From the NCBI GenBank assembly GCA_009869945.1, contig WIXG01000748.1, forward strand, positions 1-23,381: a stretch of 23,381 bases of DNA, in the 5' to 3' direction. The first letter of the stretch is position 1, and each line of letters opens with the position of its first letter. Positions 10,273 through 19,287 of this stretch are shown one piece after another. Both the position numbers and the translations under genes were made by a program. This DNA comes from Mesaphorura yosii. Lineage: Eukaryota > Arthropoda > Collembola > Poduromorpha > Tullbergiidae. The notes beneath the pieces were generated by a model, which ran no database searches, was not told the DNA's origin, and worked only from the letters and a program-made list of their open reading frames with translations.

Positions 10273-12303
10273 ATGCAGCGTAAACTGATAAGCGAGATTT
10301 CCCGCACCCAATTGAAGCGTAGAATAGGATTGTATCCTGTAATTAGGACAAATAAAGACACGAATAAGCATATTCAGTCGCATCAGTCGCCACCGGTGGA
10401 AGGCAGGTCTGACCAAGGATCGGAGCAGGTCTGTATTACCGAATCAATTGTTGAAGTAGAGGATGAGTTGAGTCATTCCTCTGAGATTGCATGCAAAAGT
10501 ATGCCGGAGTCGCAGGTTGTGCTAGATTCAATTGTTCAGTCAAATTATTCCACGATAGGACAAGATTTGGCACGATGGTCCATAGCGCATAATATTCCCA
10601 ATAACGCATTGTCTGCTTTACTGCACGTTTTGAAAAAGCATAAAGTCGATGACAGTTTGCCTCTGGATGCTCGCACATTACTTGAGACACCTCGGCAGAC
10701 AAGTGTTGTGCCAATGCAACCAGGCGAATACTGTCACTTTGGTCTAGAATGGGGAATCCGACAAATTCTCGAGAGAATTACGCCGGCGCAAGCAGGTGTT
10801 TTGCGCTTGCAAATAAATGTGGACGGGCTACCAATTTCAAAAAGCAGTACCAGGCAATTTTGGCCAATTCTTTGTAGTATTTCGAACATTGGGTTAGCAG
10901 ATCCGTTTCCAGTTGGGATTTATTGCGGTAATGGGAAGCCAAATTCGCCAAATCAGTTAATGCAAGCATTTGTCGAAGAGATTGGTCCACTTCTTTTGAA
11001 TGGCATCGTAATAGATCATAAACTTTACTCCGTGATATTGGAGGCTTTCATTTGTGATGCACCAGCAAAATCGTTTATCAGATGCAGTAAAGGCCATTCT
11101 GGGTATTCGAGCTGTGCATCATGCAAAATCGTAGGCGAGTACGAAGAAAACCGTGTTGTATTTTGTGGTGCAGATTTTGAACAAAGGACTGACATCGGGT
11201 TTCGTCAAGAGCAGGATGAACTATCTGATGATACACATAAACTCGGATCATCAATTCTCGAGAATTTACCGATTGATATGGTTAAGCATTTTCCACATGA
11301 TTATATGCATTTGGTCTGTCTGGGAATTATGAAAAAGCTAATATTGTTGTGGATGCGTGGCAGGGACCAGCGGTTTAAAATTAGCAGTAGGCAAATTGAG
11401 GATATATCATCCAAACTGGAAGCAATGGTTCCTTTTATATCAAATGATTTTACAAGAAAGCCTCGAAGTCTTAGAGAGGTGGATCGATGGAAAGCAACGG
11501 AGCTTCGTTTTTTTCTGTTGTACGCCGGGCCTGTGGCCCTCAAAGGAATCCTTACTCAAGACATTTATAATCATTTCTTATCTCTGCACTTGGCCATTCG
11601 CATTCTATGCTCTTCGTGTTATGCAACTAACGACTATGCAAAACAATTAATTAGATACTTCGTTGAATGTTTTCAAATAATATATGGAAAATCTCAAATG
11701 TCGTTTAACGTTCATGGACTTTTACACCTTCCCGATGATGCTAAAGAATTCGGACCCCTTGATTATTTCAGCGCTTTCAAATTTGAGAATAAGCTTTATG
11801 AGTTCAAGCGTCTGCTTAAATCTTCGAGACTTCCATTGAAACAGATCCACAGGCGATTAATAGAGAAGAGTTTACAACGCCATGTTCCAAACTTGAACGC
11901 AGAGGAATGCGCAAACTCACATAGGGTCTCACTTCCTCCCAAATTGCGGGGTTTTAGTCAGTTTGATCGGATGCAACTTCGGGAATTTTCATTGGTAGCA
12001 AACGGGCCTGACGCTTACTGCCTGTTGAGAGACAACTGTATTATTAAAGCTTCGAATTTTCTAAAACAGGGGGGAACGGTTATTGTGAGAGGCCAAAAAT
12101 TTACTAAATATGGAGACTTATTTAGAATCCCTGTTGTCTCATCATTGTTTCAAATTTGCACATGTTCCGAACTTACTACCGACGTTGAAAGTTATAATTC
12201 TGACAACATAGTATCTAAGTGCATTGCCCTCCCAATTTCCGTTACATCCTTCGCCGTATTTCCCATCCTTCATTCTCTCCTTGAGGAAGTTGTTGAGTCT
12301 TAA
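10273..12303 (+). CDS. DDE-type transposase (CACTA/Mirage-like)
   Basis: This is an intronless frame of 676 aa. I start it at ATG 10273 (MQRKLISEISRTQLKRR, basic as expected for a DNA-binding N terminus); the frame itself opens a few codons earlier without an ATG. Candidate catalytic acids are Asp184 (INVDGLPIS), Asp262 (ICDAPAKSF) and Glu505 (FKFENKLYE). Between the second and third lies a Cys/His cluster (Cys271, His275, Cys281, Cys284 in CSKGHSGYSSCASC) and the motif FPHDYMHLVCLGIMKKL. These features in this order are like the Transposase_21/DUF4218-type proteins of CACTA-related elements and their animal relatives. The assignment of the exact acids is my reading, not a structural alignment. 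The frame is intact, which suggests recent activity. The DUF4806 gene starts 70 bases after its stop. Confidence 0.8.
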   Translation: MQRKLISEISRTQLKRRIGLYPVIRTNKDTNKHIQSHQSPPVEGRSDQGSEQVCITESIVEVEDELSHSSEIACKSMPESQVVLDSIVQSNYSTIGQDLARWSIAHNIPNNALSALLHVLKKHKVDDSLPLDARTLLETPRQTSVVPMQPGEYCHFGLEWGIRQILERITPAQAGVLRLQINVDGLPISKSSTRQFWPILCSISNIGLADPFPVGIYCGNGKPNSPNQLMQAFVEEIGPLLLNGIVIDHKLYSVILEAFICDAPAKSFIRCSKGHSGYSSCASCKIVGEYEENRVVFCGADFEQRTDIGFRQEQDELSDDTHKLGSSILENLPIDMVKHFPHDYMHLVCLGIMKKLILLWMRGRDQRFKISSRQIEDISSKLEAMVPFISNDFTRKPRSLREVDRWKATELRFFLLYAGPVALKGILTQDIYNHFLSLHLAIRILCSSCYATNDYAKQLIRYFVECFQIIYGKSQMSFNVHGLLHLPDDAKEFGPLDYFSAFKFENKLYEFKRLLKSSRLPLKQIHRRLIEKSLQRHVPNLNAEECANSHRVSLPPKLRGFSQFDRMQLREFSLVANGPDAYCLLRDNCIIKASNFLKQGGTVIVRGQKFTKYGDLFRIPVVSSLFQICTCSELTTDVESYNSDNIVSKCIALPISVTSFAVFPILHSLLEEVVES

Positions 12304-12373
12304 GGATATCAACTGTTTCACTGGTCTCGCAATCCTTCGGATTCAACGATCATTCCTCAACTCCCTGCAGGAG

Positions 12374-13972
12374 ATGTATCAAGTTGTACTATTCACCGCG
12401 ACAAATGAGGTGGAACTTGTTCCTTCAACGTGGCTATCCTCGCCTGATCAATGCCTGTGGCCAACGGTGAGATCTTACACAACAATTGGAAAGTGGGTAA
12501 AAAGTTTACGCGATCCCGACCTCAGCTGGCCTAAGTACCACGTTAGAACTCTTGGTCGACCAGAAGGTAAGCAAAGAACTGATTAGCCACACCCGAATCC
12601 TCAACTATCGCTAATGCTCAATTGCAGGATCCTATAAGTTCGCCCGACAAAAGCTGATCAAGGGAACGAAGCAATCGGATGTCAGCGACATGGAAGAAAA
12701 TTCGAGGCTACGCAAGGGCAGAAAGCGAACCACCCGTTTCGACTCTGATTCCGAAGAAGGCGACGCCGAATCGGCAGCAAGGAGATTGTTCAACCTTCCG
12801 TCTCCGCCATGCCCGCATGAGCATAACACAAGAATTGTAGTACCGACTTCTTCTGTCACCGACTTTTTTCAGTCTGATATGGAGGACCACGTGTTTGAAC
12901 TTAATCTTAACACAAATGGGGACTCTAACTCTCAAGACATTTCCATGACTTCTCCTTCGTCAAACGGCGCATTCACGCAGAACCAGGACAACCTTCTGCC
13001 AGTCCACACTCCTGTTGAAAGACAATCAGAGGGTTCGAACACATCACGGAGCAGTCAACATGTAGACAAGCAGTCAGTCATGGCTCAACAGTCACAACGA
13101 AGTCAAGACAGCATCCGAACAGCTCACAAGAATTGTGCTGGTTTTTCTTGTGAAGGTGAGTGAAATTAGTTAAATACGAAAGTAGGAAGTAACTGGATGA
13201 CACTTGAAATCTAACCAACATTCATTTTACAGGAAAGCTGGAAGAAATAATTCGAAACTTGTCAACTATAACATCAACATTAAAGATCATGGTTGCGACG
13301 CAAAGGCAGCATTCTGAAATCTTACACTCTATTATTGACGGCGGACGAATTGCATCGGACAGCAGCACTGAAGACTTCGGTTTACCGTTACAAAACGTTC
13401 GGGATTTAGATGATTTGAACGAGAAGTATAAATCTAATGCGGAATTTCGAAGCCGATTCGTGAGTAAATGCGATCCATTTCGTAATATATTTGGCACACA
13501 ATTAATTTTACTCTCTTCAGGCAATGTACTTGGGATCATTTGGAGGTAGCAACGTCTCTGCCACTACGACAAGATTGCTGCGTGAAATTTTGACAGATAA
13601 TTTAGCGTCAAACCTGGCGTGGACGGGTCGATTGCAAAAACCAGGACTCAGCACGTACGATGTGCATAATGCAATCATTGGTATGAAAAACATTCACTGT
13701 AATAAGCTTGCTAGTATTACTTTTAAATCCCTGACCGTTGTTACAGATGGAATACGACTAAACAAGAAATTTAAAGACACCTCCAGGGATGAAATAGAAA
13801 AAGCCATTAAATCTTGGTTAAATCACGCAAATGAGAGGCTACTCAGATCGTACGTGTATTGGACTTTTCCAGACTATTTTTTCTCCTTTCTTACTAATGT
13901 TTAAGTGTTTCTATTGTCAGAGCAAGGAAGTCGACCTCACGCCTGATTGCTTCGCCTGCCAGAGACGGATGA
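12374..13972 (+). CDS. Transposon DUF4806 protein
   Basis: The model has six exons: 12374-12566, 12628-13155, 13233-13459, 13521-13680, 13747-13849 and 13921-13972. All have GT-AG introns of 61-77 nt in consistent phases, giving 420 aa. Residues 1-64 (MYQVVLFTATNEVELVPSTW, then CLWP) match the N terminus often seen with this family. Residues about 65-240 are Ser/Gln-rich and acidic, probably disordered. The DUF4806 domain is at about 288-395, with LPLQNVRDLDDLNEKY, RLLREILTDNLASNLAWTGR and IEKAIKSWLNHANERLL. The last exon is uncertain; without the final splice the frame would stop at 13904 after a few more residues. A splice acceptor (CTGCAG, 12365-12370) lies three bases before the ATG, so the mRNA may be made from the transposase promoter by skipping the transposase frame. 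DUF4806 has no firm function; it recurs next to transposases of this kind. Confidence 0.75.
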
Positions 13973-14174
13973 ACCAAACCTGCTTCACTCCACATCCGAG
14001 TCCAGCTTGCACTAATATTTCTAAATATATCAGTGAGAAAATGTGAATAGTTATTAATTCTATATCATATCATCAATTATATCAATCCAGTGAACATAAG
14101 TTTGTTTTGTAAATAAAAGTTTCAGAAAAATTTCGAAACTAAGAGTACAAAGGTCATTCAGCCGAACATCCTTC

Positions 14175-14184
14175 GTCACTCCGA
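14175..14184 (-). repeat. Subterminal motif TCGGAGTGAC, right copy
   Basis: GTCACTCCGA on the + strand is the exact reverse complement of the left copy at 7784-7793. Confidence 0.5.
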
Positions 14185-14306
14185 CGAGACTACTAGTAGA
14201 GCGCCCTGGTCCTACGAGCAGACTACGTCGTTGTGACCTTGTCGTTCAGCGTAGCTACGCATGCGGACTACATAGTACCGCATCCGTTTGTGCATTAGAA
14301 AGTATT

Positions 14307-14327
14307 TTGGAGCTCCGTTGGAGCTCC
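14307..14327 (-). repeat. Tandem subterminal motif GGAGCTCCAA, right copies
   Basis: TTGGAGCTCC occurs at 14307-14316 and again at 14318-14327, one base apart. Each is the exact inverse of the left motif at 7845-7854. Confidence 0.55.
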
Positions 14328-14342
14328 GTGGGGTGGTTCGTC

Positions 14343-14421
14343 GACTTACACGGGAGTTCCGCAACTACGCAAATAGAGCTACTTCGTTGTTACTTTGTAC
14401 CATCTTGTGCTAGGTGGGTAG
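14343..14421 (-). repeat. Right terminal inverted repeat
   Basis: Read on the - strand it begins CTACCCACCTAGCAC and runs to GGAACTCCCGTGTAAGTC, pairing with 7698-7781. The two arms differ at many positions outside the shared blocks, so they are homologous but not identical. Confidence 0.82.
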
Positions 14422-14574
14422 TTGTCATAGGAATCAAAATTTAGCACGTCGCAGGCGTCTGTCCTTCTCGGTTCAAGACTTCAAGACCCATTGAATTTTT
14501 ATTGAGTTAAGCGAGTTTAGGGGGGTTTCGAGTTTCCACCGACCGATTGTCACAAATTCACTTTTCATTTGCAG

Positions 14575-14960
14575 AAGTCGTGAAGTCTAGTGCAGTGATA
14601 AATCCATGGTAGATGGCAACAATTACCAGCGTTGCCCAGCACACTTTCCTTGCTTCAAATCTTCGGTCTGGTGAATGTAAGCAATTACAGTGTCTTATCA
14701 GACTGCAGACGTCATTAACTTTTTCGTGTTGAATTCCAGTGTACTGGACGGGTGCCAGATATTCCCTTTCAGAGGCCCAATTCGTGTGGGGCGACACTAC
14801 GGACCCCGCCGTACGTTTCGGTAGTGCACCCGGCATGTTTGCCATTCATTCAGCTGGAAGTTTACATGTATATTCTGATCCTGCGTTCGCACACTTCGAC
14901 TTGCATCCAATTTCAACCACGTCGTTTGCCTTGTGTTCAGGGCTGATAAAACTACACTGA
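14575..14960 (+). pseudogene. C-type lectin-like domain relic (two exons)
   Basis: The putative exons are 14575-14670 and 14740-14960, joined by a 69-nt GT-AG intron in compatible phase. The joined reading gives MATITSVAQHTFLASNLRS and VYWTGARYSLSEAQFVWGD, which have the wording of C-type lectin domains (LATI-S-AE-FL, then YWTGAR, F-W). Downstream PAFAHFDLHPI and SFALC resemble the end of the fold. Expected cysteines are largely missing, only the last seems kept, and an in-frame TAG stands at 14610-14612 just before the conserved block. The upstream half of the domain is absent. I read it as a decayed gene fragment; a lineage-specific short exon set is less likely. It starts about 150 bases beyond the transposon end. 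Confidence 0.5.
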
Positions 14961-15407
14961 TTTAAATTGCTTTGCGTAGTTAGCCAATGCCAAAGTCCAA
15001 CTCAAGTATTTTATTAGTCAGCTGAAATAAAGTCCTAATCTCGAGATTCTTTCTCATGAATCATACGCTGCGATGAGATGTGGTAAGCGGTACGTGATAT
15101 TATGTGAGATGTGATCTGTGAAGATGAAGATTCAATACAGATTCAGTGCACGAGTTGCGAGGAGAGGCGAGGAGCCGGGAACAAAGGACTGTCTGAACTG
15201 ACCGGGGGCGAAATACCTTCTCAGTACCCACAGGCACTTTGCAGCTTCAATCCTCCAAGTCAGAGTCAAACTCGCAACAGAAAAAATCCGTACGGTGATT
15301 TTATTTGACTGAATGGCAAGTGACAATCATTGGCAACAATTGATATTCATTTACGACCTGATAAGTAACTAGTGGAATTCGCTGCATTGATTCTGGCTCC
15401 CATCGAA
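14961..15407. other. Intergenic DNA upstream of the myosin gene
   Basis: Only short frames without family features are present (for example 15111-15308). AATAAA occurs near 15026. The promoter of the myosin gene should be here, but no element is clear. Confidence 0.45.
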
Positions 15408-18400
15408 ATGGCCAATATTTCCTACACAAAGTCTTATCTACTGGATAAATACTTTTCGGAGCTGCAAAAGTTTCAGGAGAAGCCTCCAGTCGAGCTCGCC
15501 GCCTTCCTCCGCCAGCAGCAGCAGAATAATGAACAAGGTAAGCTTTCTTTGACCTTTCAGGAGCCATCGGATCAGATAAATAACCTAACCTGACTTGCTT
15601 CCGATCACAGCACCCGATAAACCGCTCCCGAAGCCGCCGCCTTCCCCCAATTACGTCAATCAGCAACAAACTAATATCCCTGCCCCGATCGGCGACCTTG
15701 TGCACTTGACAGGGAGCCTTATCACCGAAGATTCACTGCTTAAATGCTTAGAGAGGGTTCGGGACACAAGCGGGCACGTTCATTGCGGCCCCCAGCTGCT
15801 TCTGTTCAATACCCCCGCCTCGTCCACTTCCCCACTGCCCGCATTCATGTCGAGGGTGCTGACCAACTGCACCACGGCCCCTCAGACGGTTATCTTGTCC
15901 GGTTGCTGTGGATCGGGGAAGACTCACACCATGCTGCAGCTCCTGAAGGAAATCTTCAAGCAGGCAGCGCCGACCGGGCCAGAAATCAATCGGGGACTCC
16001 AGGCAAGTCTGACGGTGGCCAGGGCCATGGGGTCTGTCAAGTCCAGGTACCGGGGCGAGTGCTCGAGGGTCGGCCACTACGTCGATCTTCAACTCAGCTC
16101 AAAGACAATCACAAGGGCGAAGCTGCACCTTTATTTTCTTGACAACTCTCGGCTCACTCGACGGGGAATCGGCGGCGGGGGCTCTGCGGCTGCTGCGGGC
16201 ATGGTTCACGCTCACGGCGGCGGAGGCGGAGGCAACTATCGAGTATTTTACCAGCTTCTTGCCGGACTCACGCTGGAAGAAAAGCGCCAGCTGCACCTGG
16301 ACCGAGACCACTACACGTATTTGGGGCTGAGGGAGCCCGAAGACGGCGGTACCGGTGACGCGGCACGCTTCACCGAGCTTCGGGACGCGTTGAAGGAGCT
16401 CGGGATCCCATTCTGGGAAGTCCTGCGCCTCCTGGCTGCAATCCTCCTGCTCGGGGAGCCAAACTCCCTCCCCCGAATTGCGTCCTTGCTCGACGTCCGT
16501 GAGTCGATCCTCCGCTGCGGTCTGGAGACACGCACCACCTCGCTGAACGGGCAGTTGATCAATTCACAGTGTGACGGAAACTATTCTCGATGGATGCGGG
16601 ACCAGCTCGCGAAAAGCCTGTACGTGCGGACGTTTGGGACGATCATCCGTCGAGCCAACAACGTCGGCCGCAAGCCGCCGCCATCGGGCACCTTCAGCGC
16701 CTCTGAGTACTCGACCGACTCCCGCCCAGCGGCCGCCCACTCGCACGCTCACTCAAATTTCTCGCTTCCACCCGCGAAGGAGGCGGCGATGATGGCGCTG
16801 AACAATTTCATCCGCTCAACAACGGACAACTCGATCGGGATCCTCGACCTGTACGGCTTCGAGCGGGGCACGCCGACGACGCACCTGGAAAGCCTGTGCG
16901 TGAACCTCGCGGCGGAGACGATGCAGCACTTTTATAACACGCACGTGTTCAAGACGGCGATGGAGGCGGCACGGGAGGAGCTCGAGCAGCTGCACGAGTT
17001 TGGGTTTGAAGACAACGTGCCCGTGATTGACCTCGTAAGCAGCCTCCGGACGGGACTCCTCTCTATTCTCGACGGGTTGTCCTCGTCAGCATCCGCCGAA
17101 TCGTATTTGAGCCAAGTCGCGGTCCAGCACGAAGGCAACGCCCGCCTCGACGTCGATGTGGGCCGACGGACATTCACCGTACAACATTTCGCAGGGCGAG
17201 TCGAGTACGACGTGACCGAATTCGCAGCCATCAACCGGGACCACCTCCCGGACGACATTGTCGCCGTCTTCCACAAGCAGAACTGCGCCTTCGGCTTCGC
17301 CTCGCATCTTTTCTCCACAGAACTCAAAGTCCTGGGCGGGCCCGACCCCCGCGGCCTCATTTTCCGTGTGACGCCGAGCCATTCGAGCGCGAGCCGTGAA
17401 ATCCTCTCTTCGTCGACGGAGCCCATCTCGACACTTACCCAAGATTTCCACACGAGGCTGGACAACCTCCTCCGCACGCTCGTGCACGCCCGCCCGCACT
17501 TCGTGCGCTGCTTCCGGGCCGACGGACTCCGTGAGCAAGCGCGAGCCTTTCAGCTACTCGAAACGGTCGAATTCTACGTGGCGGGGTTTCCGAACAGGAG
17601 CAGACTGCGGGTGTTTGCGACCAAGCATGGGCTCAAGGTGCTGGGGGAGAAGCCTCATGCGGATCAGAGCCAGACTTCCATGTCGGCGCCGGATGAGGCG
17701 TGCCACGCCTTCCTAGAGTCCAAGCTTGGACCGGAAACCGTCGGAGGCGGCGGCGGAAGCGTGGGCTGGGCGGTGGGCAAGAAGCACGTTTTTCTGAGCG
17801 AGCCGGCTCGCCAGGCGTTGGAGGCTGATTTAGGGCAAAGGCGTATCAAGGCGGTGGGTGTGATTCAGCGGGCTTGGAGGCGATGGCGCAGGGAGAGGCA
17901 AACCCGGCGCCAGGAGAAGGAAGAGAATCCACTACAGGCGTGCACTGGAGGAGGCGTGGCAGGGGCAGGCGCCCCGGCAACGACCTCAGGTCCTGCCAGC
18001 GGCGCCTGTGGTACGCCTTCGTCTACTACAACGGCGCACTTCGTAGGGGTGGCAGGGAGCGTAAGCGGCTGCCGCCCTGTACCCATCGCCGGGAGCCCTC
18101 AGTTGGAGGGCGGGCTCGTGGAGAGGACGTGCCAAATGTTTGGACTGGACAAGGTAACCAGCGAAAGGGAATTCATTTTGTTCCCTGTCGTTTTTTTTTG
18201 CTAACACAGAATGCCGTTACTCCAGGACCGTCCTCCGGCACTGCCACAGCCTCGCACTTACACAGTGAAGGGAGCCACCAAATTCGGGTACCCGCAGTTG
18301 AGGGTGATGAGGAGCCCCTTCCCAGGTAAGAAATCGCAAGTCGTAAGGCTGGGGACTAGCGGCTTTGTGGTCTGTGGTCTTCGGTGCTGTGTTAATATTC

Positions 18401-18571
18401 TTTGTTTTATGCACAGATCTCGTCAGCCCGCTTCTCGTTCGGAAAGAACTCGTGACCGTGGTCGGGATCTCGACGTCGAAGCCTGGACACTTGATTGTCG
18501 ACAAGAATGGGAATCATCTAGAGGTGCCGTTTCAGTATCTAGAGTTTGGGTGCAAGGAGGGTGTCGAGTAG
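15408..18571 (+). CDS. Divergent unconventional myosin heavy chain
   Basis: This is an actin-based motor-domain protein. Exons are 15408-15537, 15611-18153, 18226-18325 and 18417-18571 (introns 72-91 nt), giving 975 aa. Seen: a P-loop GCCGSGKT at about residues 141-148 where most myosins have GESGAGKT. Switch I is YRGECSRVGHY (about 190-200) in place of NNSSRFGKY. Then NYRVFYQLLAGL, switch II DLYGFE (about 456-461, usually DIFGFE), the actin-region phrase LLRTLVHARPHFVRCFR and one IQ-like motif VIQRAWRRWRRERQ near 793. A short tail follows, ending in a compact beta-rich segment (HLIVDKNGNHLEVPFQYLEF). A His/Gly-rich insert lies at about 230-250. The single short neck, short tail and altered nucleotide pocket suggest a dachs-like (class XX) myosin, which I cannot confirm. 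ATPase activity may be weak or absent. The tail after 17900 has an ambiguous frame. Confidence 0.82.
18210..18225 (+). other. Tandem alternative splice acceptors in myosin intron 2
   Basis: Two AG acceptors follow a T9 tract: CTAACACAG ending at 18209 and TTACTCCAG ending at 18225. Use of the second keeps the conserved-looking tail (DRPPALPQPRTYTVKG). Use of the first shifts frame, yet stays open through the next exon to a stop at 18588, so two different C termini are possible in principle. Confidence 0.4.
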
Positions 18572-19287
18572 GTTGTCGAGGCCTTTAGATTTTGTGAATA
18601 AATCAGTGGCTTTTGTCCTCTTGCATACTTAAGCGACTAAATTAATTATGGTGATCAAAGACGATGATGGACGCTTGTCCAGATGGATGGCAATTTATAC
18701 TCAAGCCAATTCATCGATTGTCTCGTTCCTTGGTTGTCGTTCGACGTTGGGAAAGTCGTTGAATAATGAAGAGGTTATCAATCTTACGAGGTTCAAGCTT
18801 GTAATCAACGAGAGTAACGAGTAACGAGAGTCTTTCTTTCTCTATTTAATCAAGAAACCAGCAGTGTTGGAGACCAGGTGTTAGTGGAATTAGTAATTAA
18901 CCGAAGCGAATCCGAATGTGCCTTGAATGAAGCGAACCAAATCGGCAGTTCCTGGAAAGTCAAAGGTGAATTTAAGAACAATCAAACTCTTGATATTTAA
19001 AATTAATTCGCGCCTTTCTGCAGTATTCTTTTGAAGTGTCAATCAGTGGATAGTTTCTCAGTTACTTTTTCCTGTTCTATTCCTCTCGATCGACTCGCAC
19101 TCGCAGCTCGTATGATTCATTCATCTTGATCAGTTCCACCAGACAATTAAAACCTTAATTTCATTTCACTTTATACACAAAAGAAAGAAACAAAACTCGA
19201 GCTGTGTATAAATTCGGAAGTTAAGCTCGGCGCCTTCAGAAAACGGCGGGCATTGTTACCCAAATCAAGTGAGCAGTTACAGAAATA
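18572..19287. other. Intergenic DNA with poly(A) signal, small repeat and TATA box
   Basis: AATAAA at 18597-18602 follows the myosin stop by about 25 bases. A small tandem repeat, AACGAGAGT/AACGAGT/AACGAGAGT, lies at 18807-18831. No gene is seen. Confidence 0.55.
19207..19212 (+). promoter_or_regulatory. TATA box upstream of a chemoreceptor gene
   Basis: TATAAA stands 76 bases before the ATG at 19288, which leaves room for a start site near 19240 and a 5' leader of about 45 bases. No functional proof exists in the sequence. Confidence 0.4.

Larger units (their letters stand above)
13973..14342. other. Right subterminal region of the transposon
   Basis: AATAAA near 14111-14116 probably ends the DUF4806 mRNA. 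From about 14160 the DNA is dense in ACTACG, CTACGA and AGTAG words, as at the left end, and contains inverted copies of the left subterminal motifs. No gene is seen. Confidence 0.55.
7698..14421. mobile_element. DNA transposon with transposase, DUF4806 and exonuclease genes
   Basis: Both ends carry long imperfect inverted repeats beginning CTACCCA and sharing AGCAC, AAGTAAC, TAGCTCT and AACTCCCGTG in the same order. Three genes lie inside: a leftward DEDDh exonuclease, a rightward DDE-type transposase and a rightward DUF4806 protein. None has a frame break, so the copy is probably young and may be autonomous. If the element proper starts at CCCAGG (7701) and ends at 14418, it is flanked by TA on both sides (7699-7700 and 14419-14420), a possible target duplication. 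The outermost CTA/TAG could instead belong to the repeats. Its genes look more AT-rich than the GC-rich host genes either side. From the transposase architecture and a TA target I infer kinship with the CACTA/Mirage/Chapaev group; this is not proven. Confidence 0.82.

Noticed and set aside
13831..14046. 71-aa frame with several cysteines after the DUF4806 gene
   Set aside because: It overlaps the predicted fifth and sixth exons in another frame and crosses the last intron; the C-x2-C spacing looks accidental.
7691..14425. TTGT as target-site duplication
   Set aside because: TTGT is on both sides, but its use would leave three unpaired bases at the left terminus (AGG before CTACCC); TA next to CCC/GGG is more symmetrical. 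It is kept as an alternative only.
16932..17477. 181-aa frame opposite the myosin motor
   Set aside because: It is antisense to clearly conserved motor sequence and has no features of its own.
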